Assembly (NCBI GenBank): GCA_015680685.1
Contig: MNCI01004656.1
Location: forward strand, 2,086,907-2,150,906
Direction of reading: 5' to 3'
DNA: 64,000 nucleotides
From: Gnetum montanum
Lineage: Eukaryota; Streptophyta; Gnetopsida; Gnetales; Gnetaceae
Below the pieces are notes generated by a model. It was not told where the DNA came from, did no database searches, and worked only from the letters and a program-made list of their open reading frames with translations. The translations under genes were made by a program, and so were the position numbers. Shown here piece by piece: positions 23,651-35,139 of the stretch; within the stretch, counting starts at the first letter, position 1; every line of letters starts with the position of its first letter.

Positions 23651-23663
23651 GGCTTCAATAACA
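23651..23663 (-). other. Primer-binding site of element B
   Basis: Minus-strand TGTTATTGAAGCC followed by TAGC is a decayed TGGTATCAGAGCC (tRNA-iMet type), at the place equivalent to the A site. Confidence 0.6.
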
Positions 23664-23676
23664 ATAACACTAGAGT

Positions 23677-23939
23677 GCTGCAGGATATTTTCCTTTTTTT
23701 TCTTGGGTTTTGTGGCGTCTACTGGGCGGGGTGCTGACTGTGTCCCCCTGTGGGGGGCCGGCCTACCCGCCAGTGGGGTTGCTTGTCGGTCTCGGGGCGG
23801 GGGGCGCTGATTATTTTGTTCCCCCCCTTCTTCCTGTTCTTTTAGTCTTGGGCACTTTGGGGCCGCGGTTGCTGGTCCGCGCTACGCGCAGGTGTAGCTC
23901 TTTTTTTGGAAATAGATACTCTCAACCTTTTCCTAAAAA
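23677..23939 (+). mobile_element. 5'-truncated LINE-like retroposon in element B
   Basis: About 263 bp, GC-rich, ending TTTTCCTAAAAAA and flanked by a 17-bp direct repeat AACAATAACACTAGAGT (23660-23676 and 23940-23956). A terminal A run plus a variable-length target duplication is the signature of target-primed reverse transcription. Its 3' part (GATACTCTCAACCTTTTCC) looks like a plant L1 3' UTR. The insertion falls exactly across the B 5' LTR/PBS border, so it is younger than B. Confidence 0.8.
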
Positions 23940-23950
23940 AACAATAACAC

Positions 23951-25079
23951 TAGAGTAGGTTCACTCCAAAATTAATCACCTTCAATGCACTAAATCCAAA
24001 TATTAATCAAACATAAATTTATTTGCTAGAAAAAAAAGAAAAATAGCTATTTTCAATTAAATTATTTGAAGATTATAATTTGATTCACACAACCCAGAAG
24101 CATCCAAGAAGTCTATCACACTCAAATGATATTACAGAGCATGAGGCTCTACAATCACATAATGGTTGTTCTCAATGTAAAATAGAATCATAAGAGATCT
24201 CTCCCACAACCTGAGAGTAAGATCTCAACTCACAAGTGAGATACAAGAGAATAGAACACATAGATCAACACACCACAAGCTAATCTTGGAGCTACAATAA
24301 CTTATTACACTCATCCAATGTGCTTAGCCAATCTCTCTTACCTAGTTCTTATTGCATACCAACTCTTCTCCTTTCTCATGGATGAAGACATACATAATTA
24401 TAAAGATCCAAAACCCAACAAAGCTTTCTATCTGCCTCCCTAGATGTTTTCCACATCAAACTAGAGTCTTTTGAATGTTTCCCAATTGAAACATCATGTT
24501 GAAGCTTTTCTTCTTTGTTGATAAAGACATCGCTTATTTCATGTAGATGTCTCTTGTGAGAGTTCTATTCTTAGGAGAGACTTCTACTATTTTTGGAAGA
24601 TATCTTCTTTGGAATGGAGACCTTGATACTTTAGGGTAGACATCTCTAAGGAGACATCTATCTTTCAAAGGAGGCATTTGTTGTGAAAGCCCTACTTTTG
24701 AGAGAGACATCTACTATTTTTTTGTAGACATATTATCTAGACTAGGGATGTCTACACTTCAAGGGAGACATCTCTAGAAATATTTATATATTTTTAGGGA
24801 GACATCTCTTCTAAAGGTGTAAAAAATAAAAATGCTTGTTTTGATGCCAAATGCCTTCTAATTAGTTCCCATAGACCTTGAAACCCCATGAACTCATCAA
24901 AATGAGCCAAAAACACCTTTAAACATGCCAAAAAATCGAAGAATATTCATCATAAAAATTCAAAAAAAAAATGCACACAAAAAATAGACACACATGTCTA
25001 GGTATTCTCCAAGAGTGAAACTTGCAAAAACAACTTGTAGGACAAGCACAAGGGATTCGAAAGAGGTGTTCCTACATCA
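23951..25079 (-). repeat. 5' LTR of element B
   Basis: Minus-strand start TGATGTAGGAACACC, end CCTACTCTA. Aligns along its length with the 3' LTR, including the ~126-bp internal duplication (about 24616 and 24744). Confidence 0.9.
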
Positions 25080-25099
25080 TAAAGAAAACTTGCTAAAGA

Positions 25100-26619
25100 A
25101 GCTCAATATCCAATTAGGATTTTAGTTGTAAGATAAGAAACTTCTCACTCTAATTGATTACCTCTAATATGCTCTAAGTTAAATTTTTTACCTTCTATTT
25201 TTGACCATAACTTTTTTAGCATTTTCTTCTTAACTATTTTACATGTGTACCTAGCATTAATTTACACTACTTCAAATGATATAGTCCATGTATTTAGTCA
25301 TTGTATCCCTTGGAAATACCATTCTTGTTCTTTTATATATTTAATAATTACTCTAGAAATTTTGGTTTACTTAGTTTTTATCAAATTTTGAATATAGCTA
25401 TTGAATTGAAAGAGAGATTCAAACTTTATGGGAAGTAAATTATATTCCAAATGTAACATAGATTAAGGTGTTATATTTTAAGCTTTAATTCATCCAATTT
25501 TTACACCTTTCCAATAGCTTGCTAATTTTTTTCTACTAACACCTAGTCCCATATAACACATATATACAACATTGTAGGATAAATAACATTCTTAAAACAT
25601 TTTCTTCTAACATTTAAAGCCTATAGTCATGATTTTTTACATTTATTTATAATTACACATAGAGCCTTAGTTCCTTATGTGATTCTCTTCTTAATACATT
25701 TATCCCATCTATAGTTAAAACCTAAGTATATGAAGGAGTTTCCTATCTCTAAATTTGTAATCCCAAATTTAAAAGTATAATTTACATTTCATGTACCCTC
25801 TATCATCATGTTGTTTTTTTCTAAATTTACTTGTAAGCTAGAATATAGAAAAAATTACCTCAAATTTGAAACATATTTTTTATAATTTTTGTAGATGTAC
25901 AAATTATGATGGCATCATCTACATAGAGTAAATTCACTACATGAGATCATAACTTGCTTTCATCCTTATAGTTTCCTATAGATATCCAATTGTACAACTA
26001 ATTAATAAAGAAATCAAAGAAAGTTAGGAATAAAGAACATCTTTGTTTCACTCTAAGTTTTCTCCAAAACTAAAAATTATCCATTGATTTCTTGTCTTTG
26101 AGCTCAATGATGACTTTCTCATATAGCTTTGAAATTGTTGCCATAAATTCTATAGGGATGTATAATTTATTTAGGAACAATCATAATTTTGTTATAAATC
26201 ACAAAATCATATGCTTTTGCAAAGTCAACATAGAAAATAAACAATTTTCTATGAGGCTTTTTATAGTTTCCATGCAATATTTGAGTGCAACCAAGTGGAT
26301 AATTGTAAACTATTTCTACTTAAAACCAACCTAACTAACTACTATGATATTATTAGTTACTACCCAAGTGCTAGGTTTTTTCAAGTATAGAGTCCAACAA
26401 AGAAAATATATTACTTATAATGATCATGTAATAATTGTTCAAATTATTTTTATCTTGTCTTATATACAAATATATTACCTTGCTAACTTTTTATAGTTGG
26501 TGTAAGCCATTTTGTAGAATTATTTTTAATTGATGATAAATTTCTATATGAACAAAATTTCCTATCCATTTAAGCAATCTATCATACAAACCATTATTAT
26601 CAACAACCTTTTTAGTATT
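25100..26619 (-). pseudogene. LINE (non-LTR) reverse transcriptase remnant
   Basis: The minus strand reads, in order: GLYDRLLKWIGNFVHIEIYH and IILQNGL (about 26580-26490), a KAYDF-type block, LYEKVIIELKDK (about 26110), VKQRCSLFLTFFDFFIN (about 26050-25990, the GVKQGCPLSPTLF motif), the catalytic block NLLYVDDAIIICTS (about 25920-25890), and a C-terminal stretch TMLYICVIWD, NITPXSMLHLE and LLPIKFESLFQFNSYIQNL (25600-25400) where LINEs have YGCE-W...LGVK..TP...LLE.G..P. Frame changes and stops throughout. Its 5' end is cut by the GI LTR at 26620. The catalytic Asp pair is retained as YVDD. Confidence 0.75.
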
Positions 26620-27494
26620 TGATGAGTAGCAAGAGTTCTTAATGTCCAACTATATAAGTCACACAAATATTCACACAGGACCAAATAATAATTTTTGGAT
26701 GAAATAATATGAACTCTAGATAGTTAATATGAGGCTCATTAATCAATGTATTCTTATTGCAATTATTGGTAATCAAAGTATATGATTTAAGTCACAAAAA
26801 GGTATAATATGTAATGATGTTGTTCGGCTATGAAGTGGTAAGAATATAACATTGGAAGATAAATATTAATTCTAATTAACTAGAAGACAATGAAAAATAA
26901 ATCTAATATAGTCTAATGATGGTAAGCATCTATTCATAATCTTCCATTTATGTTGTAGGCTCATATAGTTGTTACTAGGATTATAAAGTAAATCACTACT
27001 AGTCAAACCAAATGATATTACCACTAGGTTAGCAAGTAGCTATACTTAGTGATTAAGGTTCGTTGTACTTCACCACATAATAACATATATTAGAAATCTA
27101 AATGACATAAAACTGTAAATGATAATTAAAAGGTAAGTGCATATAGAAAGTAAATCTATGCTACGTGAGATGTTGCAATGATCATAAATATTATTGATCT
27201 TTATTATTATCCATGAAGCATGTCTAGATATACTTCACTCAAATAAAGATGTTGTATAAATACTTAAGATTATACTACAAGTTCTCAAAACTAACTATGA
27301 ATTTAAGAAAATAAACTACAAAATTTTCAATAAGAATGGATCAAAAATAATCATTCAATGAGATGCGTGATTGGTATTTATAAACATGACTAGATCCTAA
27401 TATATTATGTAAATGATATCATAGGTGGAGATACCATATTGCAATTATGATATCATTGATGTAATATTATTTATAAATGATAAAGAGTTCATCA
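26620..27494 (-). repeat. 3' LTR of GI
   Basis: 875 bp, plus-strand start TGATGAGTAGC and end GTTCATCA. Middle blocks match the C LTR (ACCAAATGATATTACC, the AAAATAAT block, CAAATAAAGAT). Followed at 27495 by TACTCCTATGAC, i.e. minus-strand GTCATAGGAGTA, as PPT. Confidence 0.72.
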
Positions 27495-27539
27495 TACTCC
27501 TATGACTAATTAAAAACTCATCTTCAAGATGGACAAAAG

Positions 27540-28412
27540 TAGGATAGAGTTACAAAGATATGGAGGTGGTATAATTGATTAGCTTTTCAACAAATAAACT
27601 AATAATCAACAAATAACTAACTAATTGACAAACTGAACTAGAGTGCCACATAGCATCCTACATTCAAATGTGTTAAAAATCAAAAATCATTTGAGTACCT
27701 AATAATAATTCAAAAATGATTTCAAGATATTTAAAAATGGCTTGTTGTAAGTATTCATATGATACTTGGCAGGGTTTTTCTTCTTGAATCAATTGTTGTT
27801 AAGGCTACTTCCCCAAAGTTGTGAGTCTTTTCATATTGAAATAATCAAGAAAAGCTCTTAGATTTTCTTCCTTTATCCATAGATCATTGATTTTCTAGGC
27901 TAGTTCAATAAAAGTCTCTATTTTTGGCACTTTCTAGGGATATGGTAGTTGTGAAACTAATTTATTTTCCTTAACATACTAGTTTATGAATTAATTTTTC
28001 TCAATATCAAAAGTTCTAACTTATGCCTATAAATCCTAGTAGTCATTCATTTGTATTCTATATTGGTTGTGACATCTCTTTGATCATGGTAGTTAGCCTT
28101 TACTAGTAATTATGCATTAGCAATATGAATTTTTTACTATTCTTCATTTCTATCCTTGTATTATTTCCCATACAAAAAATGCATTTTTGCTAATTGTTAT
28201 TTTAGCTCATTTCATGACCTACTTGCAATTAATATTTCCAAATTTGCATATCTTAAATTGGACAATTTTATATACTAGGTCATGTCTTCTATATATAATT
28301 CTTTCATTTTCATCTTGACCTAATGTACTTGTGTGATGCTGTCAAGGATGAACTACCATCCAAGTAACTATTGTATTGCTACATTGATTTTGGATTTGGA
28401 AAAATTGATATT
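27540..28412 (-). pseudogene. GI novel ORF, distal part (continues from 38545)
   Basis: The minus-strand reading ELYIEDMT-YIKLSNLRYANLEIL (one stop in the middle) at about 28315-28230 matches LQIEELTYYMKLNNRRYANF of element H at 60655-60590. The frame is interrupted by element C at 28413 and resumes at 38540. Unrecognised protein; see the proximal part. Confidence 0.55.
28408..28412. repeat. Target-site duplication of C, left (ATATT)
   Basis: ATATT here versus ATATC at 38540-38544: a 5-bp duplication with one transition. Confidence 0.65.
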
Positions 28413-29360
28413 TGATGAGCGGAAAGGTACCCCTATGATCAACCATACTAATTCAAGCGTTTCATGCATGATCCAGTCAAATTCCAAGGACTAAGTGCTT
28501 ATGCACCCTTGTGGAACAAGGATGGGTTGGTTGATCATTGTCTTTCCAAGCTTACTTGTATGTCATAATTGTATGGTTAAGTAAGCTTGAGGCATATGAT
28601 TTTTATAGCTTTTATGTTTTTATGTCCTGTGCTAGTAGGGAAAGAGTGAGATAACTAAGTGACTAATTTAACTTAACTATTGATTAACTAAGCTTTAACT
28701 AATTCTAACACCAGTATCCATTCTCACTTGCCATACACATCCTGAACTAGTGCAACACTACTGGGATTACCAAATGTTAGTCATTACTGGGTTACCAAGT
28801 GTTACATGCATGCTTGAAGTGATCATACTAAGTGTATTTTAATGATTTGCTTAATTGATCAAAATGAATTGCTACGCTAATAATAGAAATATAAAGTGCA
28901 TAAAATAAAATAAAATAAATCCATAAGAAAATAAGATAAAAGAAATGTGTAAGAAAACAAATCTCAACTGCTGCAAGGATGAATCAAAGAGCTTGTCTTT
29001 ATTGCTGTACACAAGGTGTGCTCAAGTACATAATACTTGAATAAAGATCCATCCACACTTCGACCTCCTACTATGGGCACTTGGAAACTACTCTAAATTT
29101 CAAATAGACTACAAGAGTTTTGCTACTTGACTGCTACAAGACTCCTTTCCAATTGTGCACCCGGGCACTGTATTTATAGAATTTGGAGCAACTACCCTAA
29201 TAATTAGAGTAACCACTCTAATAATTAGAATAAATTGCTAGAGTAATTGCTCTAATAATTAGAATAAACAACTAGAGTAACTAATGTAATAATTAGAATA
29301 AACTACTAGAGTAACTACTCTAATGATCAGAATAAACCACTAGAGTAATTGCTCTCATCA
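28413..29360 (-). repeat. 3' LTR of element C
   Basis: 948 bp; aligns with 37613-38539 along its length. The U3 end (29190-29356) carries a tandem array of ~35-bp units built on AATAATTAGAATAAAC. TATA box TATAAATA on the minus strand at 29171-29178. Confidence 0.92.
29190..29356 (-). repeat. U3 tandem array in C 3' LTR
   Basis: Four to five copies of a ~35-bp unit (TAATTAGAATAAAC plus ACTAGAGTAACTACTC). The same array occurs at 38371-38535 in the 5' LTR. It lies just upstream of the TATA box in element orientation, where LTR enhancers sit. Confidence 0.85.
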
Positions 29361-29375
29361 GACCCCCATGACTGA
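29361..29375 (-). other. Polypurine tract of element C
   Basis: Minus-strand TCAGTCATGGGGGTC abuts the TGATGAGAG start of the 3' LTR. D has the equivalent ATCATGGGGGTA. Confidence 0.8.
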
Positions 29376-31240
29376 ATGAAAACTCATCCTCAAGTTCCTT
29401 ACAAAATATTGGGAAGGTAAGGGATTATTGACTAATTGACAACTGATGGTGGAATGGGATGACAGACTCAATGTGCCTAGTGATGGATCAATAAGCATAT
29501 TACAACATTGTGATGAACACTCATACATAAATGACATCCAAGCCTTTATTTGGTAGTTTGAAGAGAAAGAGAGAGAAAGAAGATAAAGTGTGTTGTTGCC
29601 AATGCCAAGATTGTTCCTTCCATTGTTTATCCATAGCCACACCATTACACTTGCTCCTTTCATAAACACTCTAGTTCTGGTCCATCTTGAGTGCTTCCTC
29701 CAAGCCCACTCCATTGTTTGTATGATCACCATCTGCACACACAACATAGTCACAAATGAGCAAGGATAGATAAACCATAATGCAGTTGATACCTTGCCTC
29801 GATATGAAGCACATTGGCTAAGTTGTGCTTATGGCAGAAACTAGTTTGGAGATTTATCACTAGAAACTACCCAAGATGTAGGGGTTAGGCAATTAGTAAA
29901 ATGGAAAAAATTGAAAAATTTGTGCCAAGGCCCCCATGACTAAGAGCGAAACTTCGGTAGCTATAAGATGGAAAAACATTAGCAACAAGAAAGATGAAAA
30001 ATATCAATAGCAACACTAATAAAATGAATTTCATGGATGGGGATGAAACAGAAAATGATTAATTGTAGGAAATGTTTAAGGAAAAGAATTTAAAAATTGC
30101 ACAAAAAATAAATGCCAATGGGTCCTCCCCAAAGTAGGCTCATGCCCTTTATGCCCTGACAAACCCACAAGGCAAAGAGTCCATAGTTTCTAGGAATGTT
30201 ATTTAGAAGCAAGAGTTAAAAACTTACCCATAAGAATTCACCAAAGAAAAATAATGCATCAACCCAAAATGAACTAATGATAAAATTGGCAATGAGGTGG
30301 AAAATGGGAAGAAATATGGAGAGGAGATAATGGAATGGAATCCCAAGAACAATGTTGTGTAAAGCCCCTTATGTATTTCATGCTTAAGATAACTGAGTAG
30401 AACTCATCCCAAATCTAGACTTAAACCAGCCACATTCAGTGACCTCACATCAATACACATGGCCAATCCATCCTCTTGAGGCAACAAGAATGCTTCCACA
30501 AAGAGTGACCACCATCCCAAGGAAAGCGAGATGGAGAAGCAGGAAGCGAGAAAGGGCCTTACTTAGAGGAAACCTTCAAGCATGGGTAACATGTCTTTCT
30601 AGTGCCATAACTAGCGCTTGTAGCCCATAATGATTTATTGTGTCTAAGGGGTGTGCTTTGAATTCTCACCTTTTTTTTCTCTTCTTTTTTTCTCTTCTCT
30701 TTTTTCTGTGTGAGAACCACTTCCACAAAGAATTATTTTTAATAACTCAACTTCCTGATTTTTGAACATTCTTAGAATGGCAGAAAACCCAAGAAAAAGA
30801 ATCCAAGCACCCAAGAGAATGGCTAGCACAAATGCATTGAATCCCCTTGAAGTCATACCCTTCTCATACTTTGAGTCTTTTCTTGGTTTGAAAAGTACCC
30901 AGCCACCAATTCATTAACAAGTTTACTTAGAAAAAAGGGACTATATAGTTCCAAGCCAAAGGAGACTATAGAGTTGTATGGATGAGTGGACAACATGGAC
31001 TCATTGCCTATTTTACCAAAAGAACCATACCTTAATATTAGCATCATAATTCAAAGGTAAAAACCAAACATTAGCAACCAATATGATATAATTCAATCTA
31101 CCATCATGAGCACTTATTGGATGATGAGTAAAAGTAAATCAAGCAAATAAAGAAATAGTAAAAATATGAACAATGGTGTAAAAAAATATATGAAAAGTTG
31201 GAAAAATGTGTAAAAAAAATTAAAAAACAACTAAGGGCCT
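29376..31240 (-). other. C 3' region between integrase and PPT
   Basis: About 1.87 kb with no intact frame. Homologous in nucleotide sequence to D 50930-52868, for example the AATGAGTCCA block and a GGGATGAGT-type block. Athila-type elements carry an env-like ORF at this position. I cannot read an env-like protein; the longest minus frames (70 and 131 codons at 30644-30856 and 29358-29753) have no recognisable motif. A T/C-rich tract lies at 30668-30706. Confidence 0.6.
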
Positions 31241-31249
31241 AGAATGGTT

Positions 31250-32430
31250 AGCAAAGGTAGCCATCTCCCCCACAATTGAGTTGGAATGAGGAGATCCAAA
31301 ATAGTGAGCAAGGTTGTCCACTAATAGAAGTAGCATGTGTACTGGCTATCCTAAGCTCATGAAAAAGTTTGGTTTGTTGCATGTTGACCAACAGTTTCTT
31401 GTCTAGGCTCTTAGGTTTGTATATTATCATGGCCTTAGAAGGAAAAGTTGCATAAATAATATAAGGTCCTTTCCACAGTGTTTGAAATTCAGTACATTGT
31501 GGCACATGTGTGGGATTCCAGTAGAGAACCTTATCTCCTAGTTGATATTTAACTTTCCTAATTCTTAGGTCATGACATTGTTTATTGAAGACCTTGTGCA
31601 ATTTGTTAGATGATAGGATAGCTAATTGGTTTTCATCTAGCAAGTTAAGGGTTACGAACCATTGTTTCTATGCTAGATTAAGGTCAAGGTTGAGGTCACA
31701 TGCTGTGGATAGTGTACAAAGCTCAGTTTGAATGGAAAGCATTGGTAATTTATCGTACACTAACTAATAGGGAGAGTATCCTATAGGGAGTTTCCATGTG
31801 GAGTGGTATGCCCAAAGAGCATTGCTCAGTTTAGTGCTCTAGTCTCACCTAAACTTGCTAATGGTTCTTGTCAATATCTTTGTAATCTCCTTGTTGGTGA
31901 CTTCTACTTGACCGTTCGCTTGGGGGTGGTATGGTGTAGTCAATTTATGCTCAATCCTTAAGCATTACATTAATTTCTAAAAAGTTGCACCTGTGAAGTA
32001 TGTAGCATTATCTAAAATAAGTGCAGCCTGTTTATGATTTGTTGTTGAACAAATCATGCAGCTGTAGATGATGTACAATCTTTAATAGTAGCTACTTCAA
32101 CCCATTTTGTTAGGTAATCAATGACAAAAATAATATAGGCTTTTCCATTAGAAATTGGTGTAATTAGACCCATAAAATCAATTTCCCAAATGTCTAAGGG
32201 TTCTAATGGTTGGATCCATTGTTGTAGATCCTCCATTCTAGCAGTTGTTCCCCCATCATGTTGACAGTGCTCACAAGATTGGCCAAATTGATGGGTGTCC
32301 CAAAACAATGTAGGCCAATAATATCTTGCAAGAAATATCTTGATGGCCATTCATCTCCCAGTGTAATAATCCACACAAGGACCCTCATGAGCATCTTGAA
32401 GGACTCCCAGTTGATTTATATCGAGAACAC
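31250..32430 (-). pseudogene. Integrase of element C
   Basis: 32350-32054: zinc-finger end SCEHCQHDGG, IQPLEPLDIWEIDFMG and core FVIDYLTKWVEV with the first Asp. The rest of the core (32050-31700) is broken by stops. 31643-31248: C-terminal module KVKYQLGDKVLYWNP and LWKGPYIIYATF (GPY motif). The DYxxKWVE pattern is typical of Tat/Athila-type integrases. Confidence 0.85.
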
Positions 32431-32649
32431 ACCATCGAACCAAGCCATAGAGACACACTTTCTAAAGTTACCCATTGATTTCCATAAAGTACTTGGCTCG
32501 GTGAAGAAACTATTATTTCTCATAAGGTTTAACTCTTGTGGTATTTGTTGGGTGAAGAGATAGGTAAGAATGCTACTATACTAGTTTGTCTCCATGGGTG
32601 ATTGATTATTCACTACACCTACAAAGAGGAATTCATCAAGGAAATGATT

Positions 32650-33130
32650 AGAAATTGGATACTCATTATCCTTGTTGTCCCATCGCAACTAAGATAAATG
32701 ATCAACAACTACGTTCTCGGTGCCTTTACGATCAATCATTGTAAGATCAAACTCTTGTATGATTACAAGCCATCATATGATACGAGGGATTACCATTGGC
32801 TTATTCATGAGGAACTATATTGCACTATGATCTATATGTACATATAGTTTATATCTCAACACATAGTGTTTAAACTTTTTTAGTGCAAACACTACAGCCA
32901 TTAATTCTTTCTCTATGGTAGTGTAGTTAAGTTTTGCACTAGTGATACTTCTACTTGCATAGTGGATGTAATAAAGATGCTTCTGGTCATCTAACTATGT
33001 AAGTACGGCTCCTAAAGCATAGTTGGACATGTCAATCATGATATGGAATGGTTTGGACTAGTCAATAGCTTGTAGAATGGGTGTTTCTACTAGCTTCTAT
33101 TTCAGAGTTTGAAAATCTAATTCACATTCC
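32650..33130 (-). pseudogene. RNase H of element C
   Basis: The minus strand reads FHIMIDMSNYALGAVL (catalytic Asp kept), HYASRSITSAKLNYTTIEKE, LMAVVFALKKFKHYVL and HIDHSAI, then FDLTMIDRKGTENVVVDHLS. Single stops interrupt the frame at positions where relatives have Trp or Gln. Confidence 0.8.
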
Positions 33131-33199
33131 CTTGTCCACTCGAAAGGTACATCCTTTTTTGTTAGTTCCACCAATGATTTGGAAACCTTTGAAAAGCTC

Positions 33200-33995
33200 T
33201 TAAATGTCCTATACTAGCCATTATGTTTAAGGAATGACCGAATATCTTTGATAGTTTCTGGTTGATGGATAATTCGTTGGATAACTTTGATTTTCTTGTG
33301 GACTACCTATATCCTTTTGTGTAAGATTTTTTGCCCTAGTAATATTCCCTCTTGGACCATCAAATGGATTTTCTACCAATTGAGCCTCAAATTACTTTCT
33401 ACACATCTTTTTAACACTTGCTATAACTGGTCCAAGGCTTAATAAAAGTTTACTCCATAGGTGGAGAAATCATCTATAAAAACTTCTACACCATTTCCTA
33501 TCTAATGTTGGAAGATTCTTAGAACTAGTCGTTGAAATGTTGCAGGGGCATTGCACAAGACAAACAACATCTGTTTGTATACAAATGTTCCCCAAGAACT
33601 GGTGAACGTAGTCTTGGCTTGGTCTTCTAGGGCAATTTGTATTTGATTATATTCGTTGTATCCATCCAGAAAACTATAGTAGCGATGCCCTATGATGGTG
33701 TCTAAGACTTGGTTAACAAATGGTAATGGAAAGTGATCTTTGAATGTTACCATATTTAGTAGCCCAAAATCTATGCACACCCTCCATTTGCCTCCCTTTT
33801 TAGGCACAATAACTAGGGGTCTAACCCATTCGCTATTAGCAATGGGGTATATGAACCCATCCTTGAGAAGCTATTCAATTTCTTCCTTAATTACTTGCTT
33901 TAGCTTAGGGTTCAATTGCGTCTACAGTTGTCTTTGAGGCTTCATGGAGGGGTCCATGTAAATTCTATGTTGGCATATGATAGGATCTGTTCTAG
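33200..33995 (-). pseudogene. Reverse transcriptase of element C
   Basis: Begins LNPKLKQVIKEEIE and FIYPIANSEWVRPLVIVPKK. Open piece 33807-33502: GGKWRVCIDFGLLNMVT, HFPLPFVNQVLDTIIGHRYY, SFLDGYNEYNQIQIA and LFVLCNAPATFQRLVL. After one stop comes GVEVFIDDFSTYG (about 33490-33455): the catalytic Asp pair is intact. Confidence 0.88.
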
Positions 33996-34059
33996 TTAAT
34001 TCAGGATATAACCAAGTGAAGGCTTCCAACCATTTATTTATTACCTTCCATAGTTCTTC

Positions 34060-34300
34060 TTTCTATTGAGGAGAAAGCTTAGCATTGATAATTATTGAAT
34101 TTTTGTTTCTAAAGGACATGTATTTCATACTGGTGGGTAATGGTTTTAGCTCAAGGGGCTCATGCTTAAATTTCTCAAGGATTTCCAACTTCTCCCAGTT
34201 GACATTTTCAAGGTTAAGACTTAAAAGTTGGCAGTGGACTTGCTCTAATGCTTTTATGCTATCTATATAAGCGCAAGTCAAACCCTCAATTGGTTCCATG
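34060..34300 (-). pseudogene. Protease-RT linker of element C
   Basis: 78-codon open piece: ALEQVHCQLLSLNLENVNWE, then KHEPLELKPLPTSMKYMSF. This linker before RT is conserved in D (47934-48128) and, on the minus strand, in GI (about 41770-41830). Confidence 0.7.
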
Positions 34301-34449
34301 CATATGAGTGAACTACTTTCTTGATTAGGTATCAGCCACTAGGTGCCTTCCTATTGTGTGGCTATTACATATAGGCATCTTTGTATGTTGATCACTTGTG
34401 CACACTGATTGCATGAAGGAAATGTTAAACTTTGCATAAACCATGACCT

Positions 34450-35085
34450 CTACATGCAATTACACCTTGTGTCACTATATGCGATGCATGGAAATTTCTT
34501 CTTATTGATCCTTATGAATGTATTTTCCTTTAATATTTCTAGGAAAAGATCCTGAATTCTTAGGCATGCATCGATGGTGCTTAGCCATGCTCTTCCCATT
34601 ATGATTGGGAAGTTCCCCTTACTGTTGTTCACCTCAATCACTAAGAAATTAGCTAGGTATGACCACCCAAAAATAGTGGTAACAATGTCCTCCACTAATC
34701 CCAATGGGACAATGATGGACTCGTTAGCCAACTCTAGATGAATGTTACTCGTTTTCAATTAAGGCAAGTTCTAGGAATTGTACATTTCTTGAGAAATCAA
34801 GTTGACACCAGAACCTAAATCCAAAAGAGCCTTGCATGGTTCATTTCCAGTGATTTGTAGGTATATCAAAGGACTCCCAAGATTAGAAATTTTCATGGGA
34901 AGGTGGCCAGCTTTGATCCAATCAGTGATGACATGTGTTAGCATGACCGTATGCATTGAGTGTAGTGATTGGGTTGAAAAGGTCTCCAAAGTTTTGATGG
35001 ATACTATGGTGTCTAAGGAATTAGCCACTTGTGATTGTAAGGGCTTGGTTGGACTATTGGTTCTAAAGAAAGTACTTTTCTTCAT
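34450..35085 (-). pseudogene. Aspartic protease of element C
   Basis: 35085-34771: LQITGNEPCKALLDLGSGVN then LISQEMY, the DLG active site of plant gypsy retropepsins intact. 34758-34450: GNFPIIMGRAWLSTIDA, the closing GR motif. Would cleave the Gag-Pol precursor. The two pieces are separated by a stop. Confidence 0.82.
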
Positions 35086-35139
35086 GTGTTTGTTGGAACC
35101 AATAGTAGGATGAGAGTTAATAGCCCTTGTGGCATTATG

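Larger units (their letters stand above)
18361..25079 (-). mobile_element. Element B: Ty3/gypsy retrotransposon with both LTRs
   Basis: A 6.7-kb minus-strand gypsy with LTRs of 1126 bp (18361-19486) and 1129 bp (23951-25079). Flanking pentamers are CAAAG (18356-18360) and TAAAG (25080-25084), a target duplication with one change. Reading 5' to 3' on the minus strand: 5' LTR, PBS, gag, protease, RT, RNaseH, integrase, PPT, 3' LTR. It is the same family as A. A LINE-like piece is inserted at the 5' LTR/PBS border. The integrase C-terminal module is deleted. Long open pieces survive, but stops and catalytic changes make it non-autonomous. Confidence 0.92.

Noticed and set aside
29358-29753. 131-codon minus-strand frame beside the C 3' LTR, considered as an env-like protein
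   Set aside because: No signal peptide or convincing transmembrane helix, no counterpart frame in D, and it overlaps the PPT.
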